Assembly (NCBI RefSeq): GCF_008806775.1
Contig: NZ_WAEM01000011.1
Coordinates: 1-64,000, forward strand
Source: Flavobacterium luteum
Lineage (GTDB): Bacteria > Bacteroidota > Bacteroidia > Flavobacteriales > Flavobacteriaceae
Direction of reading: 5' to 3'
Length of the DNA stretch: 64,000 nt
Made by a program: the position numbers and the translations under genes. The notes below the pieces were generated by a model that saw nothing but the letters and a program-made list of their open reading frames with translations, had not been told where the DNA came from and did not search any database. How positions within the stretch are numbered: position 1 is the first letter of the stretch; every line of letters starts with the position of its first letter. This document shows positions 19,059-29,280 of this stretch, one piece after another.

Positions 19059-20845
19059 CTATAAATGCTTTGTTATTTCAATCATGTGAAAAATGTCGTC
19101 TTCTTTATCTTCATTCACTAGCGAAAAATCAATGTTTTTTGGGCCTTTATTTGTAAATGCCTCATCTTTTATTGTAATTGCTTTTTCAACCCATTTTCCA
19201 CTATTGGTTTTAATGATGGTAATTGCTATTTTATCAGGATTGGATTCGCTGCCATATCTGAAAGAAAATTTACCAAATCCTTCATCTAGATAAATTATTT
19301 TGATACTAACAGATCTCGTTTCCTTTTAAGATAAAAAATGGTCATCTAGATCAAAATACATTCTATTTTTATTGCTTTCGTTTTCAAAAGAGCGAGCATA
19401 TCTGCCATAAGGCTGATTCGTTGGACCAACTCGCCACAATCCTACACTGGTCTTATTGGCATCAATCTGTGTTATAAAACTACTGTAATTTCTGGCAATC
19501 AGACCAAAACCAACATTATTCATCGCCTTGGCTTCAAAAAGATAATTAGATCCTTTAAGTGTTGTCGCAGCATTTAAATCACCGACTTTTGCACCATATT
19601 TTTTAAATTCTTATTCAATTTTCAACACTCTTTCCTTATTACTTTGTTTAGCTTCTCCATAGGCAGTCACATTAAAACGTCTAGTATCTGCAGCATCTAG
19701 TACATCGCAAAACGCAATAAATGCATATGGACTTGACTGAGGTTTTTTATAGTAAGAATACTTAGAGCTAAATTCGAATCCTTCATTATACAAACCCGTT
19801 TTAACAGTATTATAATCAACCTCCCACAGATCCAAACCCCTGTCAACTGCTGCTATTGCTGTCCAGTAATAGTTCCAAATTTTATTTTCCTTGAAAATCT
19901 CCCCTTCTACAAATTTAGAGAATTCGGCACGAACAAATTCAGGTTTCTTGCCATTGAGACCGTAAAAAGTTGGTCGCAATTGGCTGTCCTGAATTATTTC
20001 ATCATTGGCTTGATACCCTATTGCAATGGTGAGTTGTTGCTTGCGAAGATCAATTTTATAGTTCTTTCTAAGCCAATTGGCTAAAGCTGTTCTCCTAATT
20101 TTTGTTCATTTTTTGAATTTATAAGTTCGTTAGTAGCTCCCTCATCATCAACATTGAAAAGAAATTTTATATGTTCAAGTTCTGGCCTATCAAACGCTAC
20201 ATAAAAGCGAACAGTTGCAGCATTACAAAATTCAAGGTATTGTTTGATTTTATATTCTGGCATTATAGGGGTGCCTTTGTATAGTTGTTTATCGCCTGTA
20301 GAGCCAAAAGCAGGTTGTATAAATGAAAAAACATCTCGATCAGCTTTTGGAATACTAGCTATATGGGCTGCCAGCTTACCAATAAAATTATAAAAAAAGT
20401 TGCTATAATTTTTATCAAGATAGTATGGAAATACAGCTTTGGCATTACTACTACCTCCTTTACAAGCAACTTTTGGCACGTCTTGGTCGTAAATCCATTC
20501 TGGTGAATGCGGTCCAGTCCACAAAACAAAATAGTAATAATACCTACCTTTTACAGCACTATGTATTTTTTCATCCAGTTTTGACCAGTCGTAAACACCT
20601 ATCTGAGGCTCCAAATCACTCCATTTTAAAAGGTCTGCCATTCCTTTTATAAATGGAAATGCTTTAGTATTAATTGGCTCGCTGGTTTTATTAGTATAAA
20701 AACCAGCCCAAATAGGACGCTCAAAAGTTTCCACTTGCTCGCTGGATATTTTTTGTGCCAATAATGCACTATTGAAAATCAGTAAAAAAAGACAAGTGTA
20801 TAGCAAACAGATTTTTTTCATAATTATATTTTTATTCAGCCACAA
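19059..20845 (-). pseudogene. decayed GH42-like glycosidase gene
   Basis: Three blocks together match the GH42-like proteins at 29281-31005 and 41581-43524 from signal peptide to C-terminal beta-sandwich. The first frame (20845 to 20081) carries the signal peptide and barrel start, with WSDLEPQIGVYDWSKLDE and GSTGDKQLYKG. A frameshift close to 20085 then moves to another frame (ANWLRKNYKIDLRKQQL onward). That frame has an in-frame TAA at 19611-19613, another TAA at 19326-19328, and resumes (RSVSIKIIYLDEGFG) to a final TAG at 19059. The regions after the first frame are still clearly homologous, so the decay is recent. It starts 5 bp after the stop of the GH36-like gene upstream, so the pair was once cotranscribed. 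Confidence 0.87.
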
Positions 20846-20849
20846 TTAT

Positions 20850-22691
20850 TTATTTAGATTTAAGTTTCTGACACAATTGTTGGAAAGATTTATTTCCTTC
20901 ATATTTTATGATCACCGAATGACGCCCTTCCAATTGAACCTTCGTAGCTGATTTTCCAAACTCAGGCAAACTGTATTCCTTGGCTTTATCACTCCAGTTA
21001 AATATGCCAAGGTATATCTTTTTTCCGCTGCGGGAGAGGAGTAACTCAATGGCATCATTTTTTTCCGTTGCATGTAGCCACAAATCCAGCGGAACGGTTT
21101 CGTCTATTTTGGGAGTTTTCAATCCTGCCATTATAATCGCTTTGCGTTCAGGGCGAAGTGTAGTAAGGTTATCGCTGTTTAGGCGAATATTGCCATACAA
21201 GCTTACGAAATCGACCCACATCTTAGCTTCATTTTCAGAAAGAGTTCCTCCAGATTTTCGATCTTCTATGCTCACAGTTGCATCTTCATCTTCAGCAGCA
21301 CGTGCTACCATGTAGTCAGGATCTAGGTTAAATACCGATTTAAGATAAAAATTGCTGCTGTTCGACAATGCTCTCTCTCCAAATGATTCGTAAACAGGGT
21401 TAATATCATTACCTGTACGCATGGCATCTACAAATCCAATCGTTGGTCCAAATACTGCAGTGCAACCCAGGAAATAGCCGTCAGGTCCTACGGCATCTCG
21501 CATGGCTTGCATACCCAGTCGGAATCGTTCCACACTTGTAATACCGGGATTATATGCTTTAAAACTTATTAATTTATTGTTCCCTTTGATAAAATCATCG
21601 AGGCCATTGCACATAAAATCTATTTTAAAGTAACTTACGCCCCAATTTTCCTTCATATTTTTAATACAGGATGCAATATAGGCCCTAGCACCTGGATGTG
21701 AATAATCAAAAAAAGTATGTTCCAGTTTGTGATCCGGACTTTCTTGTGTTTTTACAAACAGTTTGCCGTCTTGATCATGTAAAAAGTATTCAGGGTGCGT
21801 CTTGCAAATCTCTGATTTTGCATCTCCACGAAAGCCATCAAAATGCAAACCTAGCATCTTCCCTTCTGCACGAACTCGAGCGCCAATTGCCTTGATACCA
21901 CCGGGAATTTTATTATGAACCAAGGTGTAGTCGCCCCTTTCAGGCCACCATCCGCCATCCACTTGCACTAAATTAGTTTTAAGAGGAAGTTTATTCAATT
22001 GGTCCATGTTTTGATTAACATCATCGGCTGTAAAAACTCGCCCATAATAATCCCAAGTAGCCCAACCGTTGTAGGTAACATCTTTAAGCTTTCCAATCTT
22101 ATTTTCCTTTGCAATGGCTGCGCCAAATTGATCGAGCTGATTTACCCAATTAGTGTTGCGCGATAGTACTATCTGTTCGTAATCAATTTTCTGACCTGGC
22201 AGGAGTTGTTTATTTTCACCGTTAGATGTGATTACAAATGCTCCGTTTTTAATCGTAATATAAGGCAAAAATATACGCCAGGAGAGTGATCCTGCAAACA
22301 AGTACTCACCTTCGGAAAGTTTTAACATGGCATAAAAATTACTGGTGCATTTCTTGTCCAATTGTCCTAATTTTCTAAGTATAACAGTATTGCGCCACAT
22401 ATCACTACCTCCGAAGAGTGCTTCCGTTTCATTTGATGTGTTCTCAATGACTGGAATGCAAATAGAAATTTGTTCTATGGTAAGTGGTTGTTTACCATCA
22501 TTTGCCAAAACGATTTTCAGCCGTGTAAAGCCATTTTTCTGTTTTTCTATCTTTTGGGTAGCAGTCACTGGATAATTCGCTTTGATGTCAATGGTTATCC
22601 CAGTCCAATCAGAACTATTTTTTGCTAAAATAGTGCTATTGTTAAGGAGTATAAAAAATAATACTAACCAAGATAAATGATGCAATTTCAT
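20850..22691 (-). CDS. GH36-like (clan GH-D) alpha-galactosidase family protein, copy 1
   Basis: This 613-residue exported protein has a signal peptide (1-23), an N-terminal beta-sandwich (about 30-200), a TIM barrel with YNGWATWDYYGR and QVDGGWWPERGDY, and a C-terminal beta domain. The likely nucleophile is Asp358 in YFKIDFM and the acid/base is Asp429 in MRTGNDI, matching the KxD and RxxxD motifs of clan GH-D. It would release terminal alpha-galactose-type residues in the periplasm or at the surface. It follows the sulfatase (22723-24399) by 31 bp and GH127 further upstream, forming an operon, and precedes the dead GH42-like gene. It is the most diverged of three paralogues of nearly equal length (613, 613 and 616). 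The exact linkage and any tolerance of sulfate are unknown. Confidence 0.85.
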   Translation of the reverse strand: MKLHHLSWLVLFFILLNNSTILAKNSSDWTGITIDIKANYPVTATQKIEKQKNGFTRLKIVLANDGKQPLTIEQISICIPVIENTSNETEALFGGSDMWRNTVILRKLGQLDKKCTSNFYAMLKLSEGEYLFAGSLSWRIFLPYITIKNGAFVITSNGENKQLLPGQKIDYEQIVLSRNTNWVNQLDQFGAAIAKENKIGKLKDVTYNGWATWDYYGRVFTADDVNQNMDQLNKLPLKTNLVQVDGGWWPERGDYTLVHNKIPGGIKAIGARVRAEGKMLGLHFDGFRGDAKSEICKTHPEYFLHDQDGKLFVKTQESPDHKLEHTFFDYSHPGARAYIASCIKNMKENWGVSYFKIDFMCNGLDDFIKGNNKLISFKAYNPGITSVERFRLGMQAMRDAVGPDGYFLGCTAVFGPTIGFVDAMRTGNDINPVYESFGERALSNSSNFYLKSVFNLDPDYMVARAAEDEDATVSIEDRKSGGTLSENEAKMWVDFVSLYGNIRLNSDNLTTLRPERKAIIMAGLKTPKIDETVPLDLWLHATEKNDAIELLLSRSGKKIYLGIFNWSDKAKEYSLPEFGKSATKVQLEGRHSVIIKYEGNKSFQQLCQKLKSK

Positions 22692-22722
22692 AAGTGCTAA
22701 ATTATTAGTGGTAAATATTGAA

Positions 22723-24399
22723 TTATTTTAATTGGGGTTTTGCTTTTTGCCATCCCTCTTTCCATTGTTTTGTCAATTGTTTGACCAATTGGGCTTGGCC
22801 TGGCTGCATGGCGATGTTCACATTTTCATCTGGATCTTTTTGGTGATCATAAAGTTCTATGGCCAAGGGTTTTTCTGGATGACGGTTGTCCATCCAATAG
22901 GTAAAGCGATATCGATCTGTTCGCATGGAATATCCAGAAACATGTTCGTTGTATTTCTCCATAGAAAAATCATCGGAATCAAACTCCTGAATGTTTTTCT
23001 CTACTCTATCCATCAATGTGGCAAAACTCTCTCTTGTTTTCGGGTCCAATGGTTTTCCAGCCCACTCTCTTACTGCTGGGCAAGTTGTTTGTGTGAAGGC
23101 CGCTTTTTTCCATGGTTTGGAAGGGTCATTCAACAAATTGCGAGCACTGGTACCTTCAAGATGACTCGGCAATGGAAGACTAGCCAATTCACATAGGGTT
23201 GGATATACATCTACAAATTCCACAAGTCCGTTGGCCGATTTCCCATTTCCTTTTTGTTGGGGGGCTGCAATTATCAAGGGAACTCTGGCGCAGGTCTCAA
23301 AATCAGTGGTTTTACCCCAAAGACCATGTTCTCCCAGATTCCAACCATGATCTCCCCACAATACGATGATGGTATTTTGAGTTAATCCTTTTTTGTCTAA
23401 TTCATCGAGCAGACGACCTATCTGCGCATCAACATAACTTACACAAGCATAATAACCATGGAGAAGCCTTATGGCATCTTTATCCGAAATGGGACCATCT
23501 TTAGGCATATCGGTTCTTGCCCTCAATTCAATTGATGAATTCAAAGCAATGGGAGGACAATCCTTTGGTGCAAGAGGAGATTTTGTTAATTCCAGCTTTG
23601 ATGGGTCATACAGATCCCAGTATTTTTTAGGAGCAATGAAGGAGAGATGTGGTTTGGAAAACCCAACAGCGAGAAAAAAGGGGTTGTTGTCACTCTTACG
23701 AATTGCCCCAATGGCAGTTTCGGCAGTGATACCATCCGTATAGGCATTATCCGGAACATCTGCACACTCCGTTGCAGGACCTGATAAAAGCGCACGTGCA
23801 TCTTCACCTGTCTTTCCTCCTCCACTAAGTGCGTCAGAAAGTGCCTGATACGCTTTTCTGTTTTCGGGAAGTTGATAACCACCCAAAGCTTTTATTGGAT
23901 AAGGTTCCCCCAATGTTTTAGGTTTAAGTTCTTCCGTCCAGGAGATTTTATCTTTAAAACCACTATGAAAAACTTTTCCAATGGTCATGGTTTTGTAACC
24001 ATTGTTTTTGAAATATTGGGGTAGCGTGACTACATCCGAATTCTTCTCCCTAAAGTCCGTCCCATTATCAAACACACCAGTAGAATTGGGACGCAGGCCG
24101 GTTAATATACTGGCACGCGTCGGACCACATAGGGGTTGCTGACAGTAGGCTCTTGTAAATACCACGCCGCGTGTAGCCAAACGATCTATGTTGGGTGTTT
24201 TAATCTGCGTAGCCCCATAACAACCCAATTCCGGTCGCAAATCATCTACAGCGATAAATAATATATTTGGACGAGCACTATTTGTCACTTGACTCGATGC
24301 AATGAACGCATTTGTTAATAGTATCGTAAGCGAAAAGATAAATTTTGTTTTTGATGCTATACCTTGGAGAGATGATCGTCTGTTAGTTGATTGACTCAT
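22723..24399 (-). CDS. S1 sulfatase, iduronate-2-sulfatase-like
   Basis: This 558-residue protein has an exported N-terminus (hydrophobic stretch about 20-36 after a polar lead). The alkaline-phosphatase-superfamily core starts ARPNILFIAVDDLRPELGC, with metal-binding Asp residues and the active-site signature CGPTR (Cys91, to be converted to formylglycine). Further features are MTIGKVFHSGF, NPFFLAVGFSKPH, and LWGDHGWNLGEHGLWGKTT, which carries the second metal-site residues. The DDLRPELGCYG start and GKVFH are typical of iduronate-2-sulfatase-like S1_7 proteins, a subfamily that includes carrageenan sulfatases. It probably removes sulfate esters from the glycan. It lies between GH127 and GH36-like genes with gaps of 21 and 31 bp. 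The fold is certain; the substrate is inferred. Confidence 0.92.
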   Translation of the reverse strand: MSQSTNRRSSLQGIASKTKFIFSLTILLTNAFIASSQVTNSARPNILFIAVDDLRPELGCYGATQIKTPNIDRLATRGVVFTRAYCQQPLCGPTRASILTGLRPNSTGVFDNGTDFREKNSDVVTLPQYFKNNGYKTMTIGKVFHSGFKDKISWTEELKPKTLGEPYPIKALGGYQLPENRKAYQALSDALSGGGKTGEDARALLSGPATECADVPDNAYTDGITAETAIGAIRKSDNNPFFLAVGFSKPHLSFIAPKKYWDLYDPSKLELTKSPLAPKDCPPIALNSSIELRARTDMPKDGPISDKDAIRLLHGYYACVSYVDAQIGRLLDELDKKGLTQNTIIVLWGDHGWNLGEHGLWGKTTDFETCARVPLIIAAPQQKGNGKSANGLVEFVDVYPTLCELASLPLPSHLEGTSARNLLNDPSKPWKKAAFTQTTCPAVREWAGKPLDPKTRESFATLMDRVEKNIQEFDSDDFSMEKYNEHVSGYSMRTDRYRFTYWMDNRHPEKPLAIELYDHQKDPDENVNIAMQPGQAQLVKQLTKQWKEGWQKAKPQLK

Positions 24400-24420
24400 A
24401 ATTAAATTTATTTTTCCATT

Positions 24421-26529
24421 CTATTCTTTCACCACTATCGGCAGCCACACACTCATAGTTGTTTTTTTACTTCTATTGGCCCATGCATAATAAGGAATCA
24501 AGGTCAAATCAAAAGATTTACCAGCTTCTTGATTAAATGGTCTATAAAGTGGGGCTTTTAGAGCATCCTGTTTAAAAATTCCTGTTCCTTGCAGAGAAAA
24601 GGTTTGATTGGATATTTCATTATTGATACCACTCATTCCAAGTACTGGTTTAAAGGTGCTGTTTGACGGAATAAATACAGAAGGAACATCATAACCCGAT
24701 GGAAGATCTGGTGATTCTAAACAATACAATACTGGTCCACGCATTACTGCTACTTGATTACGAGTCTCTTCTACCCGAGGATCTGCGGTCATCAAGGTAG
24801 TTTCTAGTGGGAAATTAATCGTTATTTTGTCACCGGCTTTCCAATTTTGTACAATAGTCACATAGCCTTGTTCCACAGGGGTATTTGTTAATTGCTTACC
24901 GTTGATAGCAAAACTTGCTTTGTTAGCCCAATTTGGCACACGCAAACGAATTGCAACCGATTTAGAAGGCGCTTTATGAACAACAACTTGAATATCACCA
25001 CTCCAAGGGTAATCCGTAATTTGTTCAATTGAAAATGCATCACCCGTAACCAATTTGCAATTTAATTTGTTTCCACCGTATTGGTGAACCCATACACCTG
25101 AATCGTCTATGCTATAGAAATAAGCGCTAAGTTGTGCAATGGTTCGTAATAAGTTCGATGGACAACAAATTTGTTTACGCCCTAGAGATTGACGGTTGTT
25201 CATATCTGTACCCCCTTTTACCTTATAGTCCTCCTCGTAACGTCGCAGGATATTACGATAAAACCACAATTTTCCGTCTAGCGACATCGCGGGTAAGAAA
25301 CCATTATACATTTCGCGTTCCATCACATCGGCGTATTGACCATCAGGATGATTAGCAAGCATTCTATAGGCCCACATGAAAGTCCCGATTTGCCCACAGG
25401 TTTCGTTATAGCAGCTACTGTTCGGAAGCTCATAAGGATTGCCCGCTGCTTCAGCTACATGGGTATTGTTAGAAAGCCCACTTGCCTGAGCACTGACACC
25501 ACCGTGAATAAACATTTTATGAAGTGTTAAATCATCCCATAAGCCTGTGATTGCAGAATCGAGTGTCTGTTCACCAGTTTCAGCACATAAATCAGTCGCG
25601 CCGGTATACAAATAGGTAAAAAACACATTGTGCCCCACCACCTCAGTAGATTTACGAACCGGAACCCTATCCTGAATGATATCTGAACCTTCGTATCCGG
25701 GAACAAAGTTGTTCATGGATTGCTTTTTGGGGTTTTCACCACGACGGTCCACAATCATTTGAGCACAATCCAAGTACTTTTTCTCGCCGGTTAAGCGATA
25801 CAGTTCCACAAGCCCCATTAGGACTGACGGATTATGAGCCATATAAGGTTTTACAGTCACGCCCATAGTTTTACAAAGAAAATTGGCAGAACGTTTGGCG
25901 ATATTTAGTAATGTATCCTTCCCGGTCATACGATAATGAATCACGCCTGCGGTAATGAGGTGCCCCATATTATAGATTTCATGGTCTTTAGGATCTTGAA
26001 AACGGGGTTCTTTCTTCACCAACTTTTTTGCCGAGAGATATCCATCCGGTTGTTGTGCTGCTCCAATGATTGAAATTGCCTCATTCATTCTGCGCTCTAT
26101 GTCAGGATTTCGAGTCACACGCCAAACACAAGCCGCAGCTTCTATCCATTTATACAACCATTCTTCATGCCATGTTGTTCCTACATATTCCCCGACTCCT
26201 GGTTTGGCGGCATTGCGTAAATTATCGAGCACATGTCCTGCATTTGGATCGGCAAGTAATCGCCATGACTCGTCAAGGGTAACATCGGTTAATTGCTTAA
26301 AATGATCGGCCCAAAAACCATTGGTCCACTGTACTGCATCAAATGGAAGCGGACGCAACTGCGAATGCTCACTCTTACTGTGATCTACTATGAAGTCTGC
26401 AGCTGGCAGCCCATCGGATGTTTTCGCTTTTGAGGTAGCGTGTTTTACTGTGACAGTTTGCGCATTTATGGAATATGAAATCCCCATTAAAGTGTTCAAT
26501 ACTAAGAAAAGGACAATTTTAGTTTTCAT
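24421..26529 (-). CDS. GH127 (DUF1680) family glycosidase
   Basis: This 702-residue exported protein (signal 1-24) has the GH127 layout: a catalytic (alpha/alpha)6 barrel (about 55-480) followed by beta-sandwich domains. It keeps the metal and catalytic cysteine set of the family: Glu376 and Cys378 in YNETCGQ, and Cys455/Cys456 in ICCPSNLL. Family members cleave beta-L-arabinofuranosides through a cysteine nucleophile, and related GH127 proteins in carrageenan loci act on 3,6-anhydro-galactose. In this neighbourhood the second role is plausible but not shown, and the intact cysteine set keeps the arabinofuranosidase option open. It is first in an operon with a sulfatase (21 bp downstream) and a GH36-like enzyme. 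I found no copy of the shared operator upstream. Confidence 0.88.
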   Translation of the reverse strand: MKTKIVLFLVLNTLMGISYSINAQTVTVKHATSKAKTSDGLPAADFIVDHSKSEHSQLRPLPFDAVQWTNGFWADHFKQLTDVTLDESWRLLADPNAGHVLDNLRNAAKPGVGEYVGTTWHEEWLYKWIEAAACVWRVTRNPDIERRMNEAISIIGAAQQPDGYLSAKKLVKKEPRFQDPKDHEIYNMGHLITAGVIHYRMTGKDTLLNIAKRSANFLCKTMGVTVKPYMAHNPSVLMGLVELYRLTGEKKYLDCAQMIVDRRGENPKKQSMNNFVPGYEGSDIIQDRVPVRKSTEVVGHNVFFTYLYTGATDLCAETGEQTLDSAITGLWDDLTLHKMFIHGGVSAQASGLSNNTHVAEAAGNPYELPNSSCYNETCGQIGTFMWAYRMLANHPDGQYADVMEREMYNGFLPAMSLDGKLWFYRNILRRYEEDYKVKGGTDMNNRQSLGRKQICCPSNLLRTIAQLSAYFYSIDDSGVWVHQYGGNKLNCKLVTGDAFSIEQITDYPWSGDIQVVVHKAPSKSVAIRLRVPNWANKASFAINGKQLTNTPVEQGYVTIVQNWKAGDKITINFPLETTLMTADPRVEETRNQVAVMRGPVLYCLESPDLPSGYDVPSVFIPSNSTFKPVLGMSGINNEISNQTFSLQGTGIFKQDALKAPLYRPFNQEAGKSFDLTLIPYYAWANRSKKTTMSVWLPIVVKE

Positions 26530-27051
26530 TCTTGTGTAATTTATAGATTATTAATGGAATCAAAGTTTTTAGAATAGTAAAAAACCATTAGGTTTAATTT
26601 AATTCGCTAAATTCTACCCAATACGGCATTTGAATTTTAGTATTATTTCAGTATTTAAGTAGTAAGAATTGTATAATATAAAATTACCAGTAATTACAGT
26701 GATTTCATTAGAAATAAATACGACATTATTTTATGCACATTACTTATATGGCTTTAATGAATTTGAAATTTTCGAAAATTATTTAATCTTTTATAATCAG
26801 CACCCAAAAATCACAATATGCTGTATTAAATAGAATTAAGCGATTTAATTATAGAAATATAGACTTTTACACAAACTACTTATCGGCTCTTGGAGCCTGT
26901 AAAACAAATGCGGCAAATGCGAGGCATAATATTTTTAGGAAAGATTTAGATGTTCTTTTGTTTATCACTTCTTCTTATAAAAACTGAATGGCATAGTTAG
27001 TATGCTCCATTTTTCATATACCATTTCTCAACTGTTACGGTCATGTCTTTC
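26530..27051. other. AT-rich region with coding debris upstream of GH127
   Basis: No intact gene and no copy of the shared operator are visible. On the minus strand two small remnants stand out: a signal-peptide-like frame (26876-26968) and a short coding-like tail ending KWYMKNGAY near 26990-27057. Together with the GH42-like fragment next door this looks like a collapsed gene cluster. Confidence 0.5.
26876..26968 (-). pseudogene. orphan signal-peptide remnant
   Basis: A 30-codon frame with a GTG start reads MINKRTSKSFLKILCLAFAA followed by FVLQAPRADK, then stops. This is a classical Sec signal peptide with positive n-region and hydrophobic core, but there is no mature protein. It most likely marks the 5' end of a deleted exported protein. 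Confidence 0.4.
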
Positions 27052-27342
27052 TCAGTGAATGTAATCTATCCAGTTGCATATTACTTTCCTTCTTTCATCC
27101 ATTTTTGTCCAGTCATAAACACCCAATTGAGACTCCATATCACTCCATTTTATCCGGTCTGCCATTCCTTTGATAAATGGAAATGCCTTGGTGTTAATTG
27201 GCTCACTGGTTTTATTAGCATAAAAACCAGCCCAAATACGACGTTCAAAAGTTTCCAATGGCTCGCTGGATATTTTTTGTGCCAATACTGCACTATTGAT
27301 ACTCAAGAATAAAAAACTAAATAGCAATTGGAATTTTTCCAT
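27052..27342 (-). pseudogene. truncated 5' fragment of a GH42-like gene
   Basis: From the ATG at 27342 the fragment encodes a signal peptide (MEKFQLLFSFLFLSINSAVLAQ, split: MEKFQLLFSF LFLSINSAVLAQ) and about 60 mature residues nearly identical to the start of the dead gene at 20845 (AGFYANKTSEPINTKAFPF; KGMADRIKWSDMESQ). Identity stops abruptly after WTKMDE, near 27115, and a stop follows at 27052. It lies 28 bp after the stop of the GH36-like gene at 27371, the same order as at 20.8 kb, so it is the remains of a duplicated GH36-like/GH42-like gene pair. Confidence 0.85.
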
Positions 27343-27370
27343 TATTGTGTTGTTACTGAGCCCCAATTAT

Positions 27371-29212
27371 TTATTTAGATTTAAGTTCCTGACACAATTG
27401 TTCAAAAGATTTATTCCCATCATATTTCAAAATTATCGAATGACGGCCAACCAAATGAATTGGATTTGGGTTTTCAAAAGCTTGCAGAGCATACTCTTTA
27501 GGATTATCCGACCAGTTGAACAAGCCTAAGTAAATATCTTTTCCCTTATGCGCAATAATCAATTCAAACCCATCGCTCTTATCAACACCATGTTTCCAAA
27601 AATCCAAAGGAACGGTCTCTTCCATTGCAGGAAAGTCAAAAACTTCTTTTACAAGCGCCTTACGTTCAGGACGCAGCGTCACTAGGTTATCGCTATGCAA
27701 ATGGGCTGTACCGTAAAGCTTGTTGAAGTCTGCCCACATTTGTGCCTCACTTATTGTCATACTTCCAGCGTGTTTAAATTGTTCTTGAGATACCTTGTCA
27801 TCTTCATCAATACCCTCTCTAAATACAAGGTAATCAGCATCGCCATTGAACACTTTACCGCTCAAGTAGAATTGGCTTAAATTTGCCAAACACCTTTCTG
27901 GAAAAGCTTCGTAAACTGGGTGAATATCACCACCGGTTCGCATCCCGTCAACAAAGCCAATACATGGTCCAAATACAGCAGAACAACCAAGGAAATAGGA
28001 ATCCTCTCCCATCGCTTTGCGCATGGTTTGCATCCCAAGACGGAAACGCTCTACACTAGTTAGACCTTGGTCAAAAGCTTTTATTGTTTTAACATTTTTG
28101 TTTCTTTCCTTTACAAAATCTTCTAGTCCGTAACGCATAAAGTCAATCTTGAAGTAAGTAATTCCCCAGTTGTCTTTCATATTTTTGATACAATCGGCAA
28201 TATGCGCTCTTGCACCAGGATGGGAATAATCAAAATAAGTGTTTCTCATTATCTTATCTGGTGTTTGGACTGTTTCAATTATCAATTTTCCGTCCTGATC
28301 GTGTAGAAAATATTCTGGATGTGTTTTACAAATCTCTGAATTAGCATCGCCTCTAAAGCCATCAAAATGCAAACCTGGGGTTTTGCCTTCGGCCGTTATC
28401 CGACTAACAATTTCCTTGATACCACCCGGCAACATATTGGCTCGTAAGCTTTTATAATCACCGCGTTCTGTCCACCAACCGCCATCAATTTGAATCATAT
28501 TTGCCTTCGGAGCTAGTTTATTGAGCTCATCCATATTATCGTAAATATCTTTTGGAGTAAATACTCTTCCATAATAATCCCAGGTTGCCCAACCTGAATA
28601 ATAAGCCGGTTTTAGCTTTTTTATGTTATTCTCAACAGCGATGGCTGAACCGAATTGTTCTAGTAAATCAAACCAATTGTTAGTTTTCTTCAGAACGATT
28701 TGTTCGTACTCGATGGTCTGACCTGGTTTAAGTTGTTTGCCTTCTCCATTAGACCACACTTCCAAAGCACCGTCTTTAATTGTGAAATTGGGCAGAAAAA
28801 TTCGCCATGAAAGAGAGCCAACGAATACGTATTGACCGTCAGCAAGACGTACCATTTCATACATGCGACTGGAACTCTTATTGGTTTGATTTCCAATTGT
28901 TTGACGCAACAAAGGAGTTTGTCCCATGCAACTTCCTCCGTACAGTATTTCCAAATTATTGGTCAACTTTTCGTTCATGGGTATGTTAACTGAAATTTTT
29001 TCTATAGTAAGAGTCTGTTTTCCTTTATTAGTGAGACTAATTTTTAAACGTTGGAATCCATCTGCTTGTTGCGTATTTTTTTGTGTAGTTGTTACAGGGA
29101 GATCTGACTTTACATTTACTGTAATATTCTTCAATGAATATGGTGTTTGAGCGCTTAAAAAAGTCGTTACAAAGACCATCCCTATAAGCAAAACTGAAAG
29201 TTTAGTTTTCAT
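27371..29212 (-). CDS. GH36-like (clan GH-D) alpha-galactosidase family protein, copy 2
   Basis: This 613-residue protein has a signal peptide (1-21), an N-terminal beta-sandwich, a barrel with YSGWATWDYYGR, IQIDGGWWTERGDY, and a C-terminal beta domain. The catalytic pair is Asp357 (YFKIDFM) and Asp429 (MRTGGDI). It is closely similar to copy 3 (33571-35421) and less so to copy 1. It follows the GH42-like gene 29281-31005 by 68 bp, so alpha- and beta-acting exo-glycosidases are probably made together, as expected for stepwise removal of alternating galactose units. The truncated GH42-like fragment follows immediately. No key residue is missing. Confidence 0.86.
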   Translation of the reverse strand: MKTKLSVLLIGMVFVTTFLSAQTPYSLKNITVNVKSDLPVTTTQKNTQQADGFQRLKISLTNKGKQTLTIEKISVNIPMNEKLTNNLEILYGGSCMGQTPLLRQTIGNQTNKSSSRMYEMVRLADGQYVFVGSLSWRIFLPNFTIKDGALEVWSNGEGKQLKPGQTIEYEQIVLKKTNNWFDLLEQFGSAIAVENNIKKLKPAYYSGWATWDYYGRVFTPKDIYDNMDELNKLAPKANMIQIDGGWWTERGDYKSLRANMLPGGIKEIVSRITAEGKTPGLHFDGFRGDANSEICKTHPEYFLHDQDGKLIIETVQTPDKIMRNTYFDYSHPGARAHIADCIKNMKDNWGITYFKIDFMRYGLEDFVKERNKNVKTIKAFDQGLTSVERFRLGMQTMRKAMGEDSYFLGCSAVFGPCIGFVDGMRTGGDIHPVYEAFPERCLANLSQFYLSGKVFNGDADYLVFREGIDEDDKVSQEQFKHAGSMTISEAQMWADFNKLYGTAHLHSDNLVTLRPERKALVKEVFDFPAMEETVPLDFWKHGVDKSDGFELIIAHKGKDIYLGLFNWSDNPKEYALQAFENPNPIHLVGRHSIILKYDGNKSFEQLCQELKSK

Positions 29213-29280
29213 AAATATTGGGTTTAATTGTTTTAAAATGGAATCTAAATTTAGATTGTTTAATGGTTTAGTAAATGATA

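Noticed and set aside
22732..23196. 154-codon plus-strand frame opposite the sulfatase
   Set aside because: Exact antisense shadow of an intact, recognisable gene.
26640..26710. Possible operator half-site (gatttcatta) upstream of GH127
   Set aside because: No partner half-site at 22 bp and no -7 element at the usual offset.
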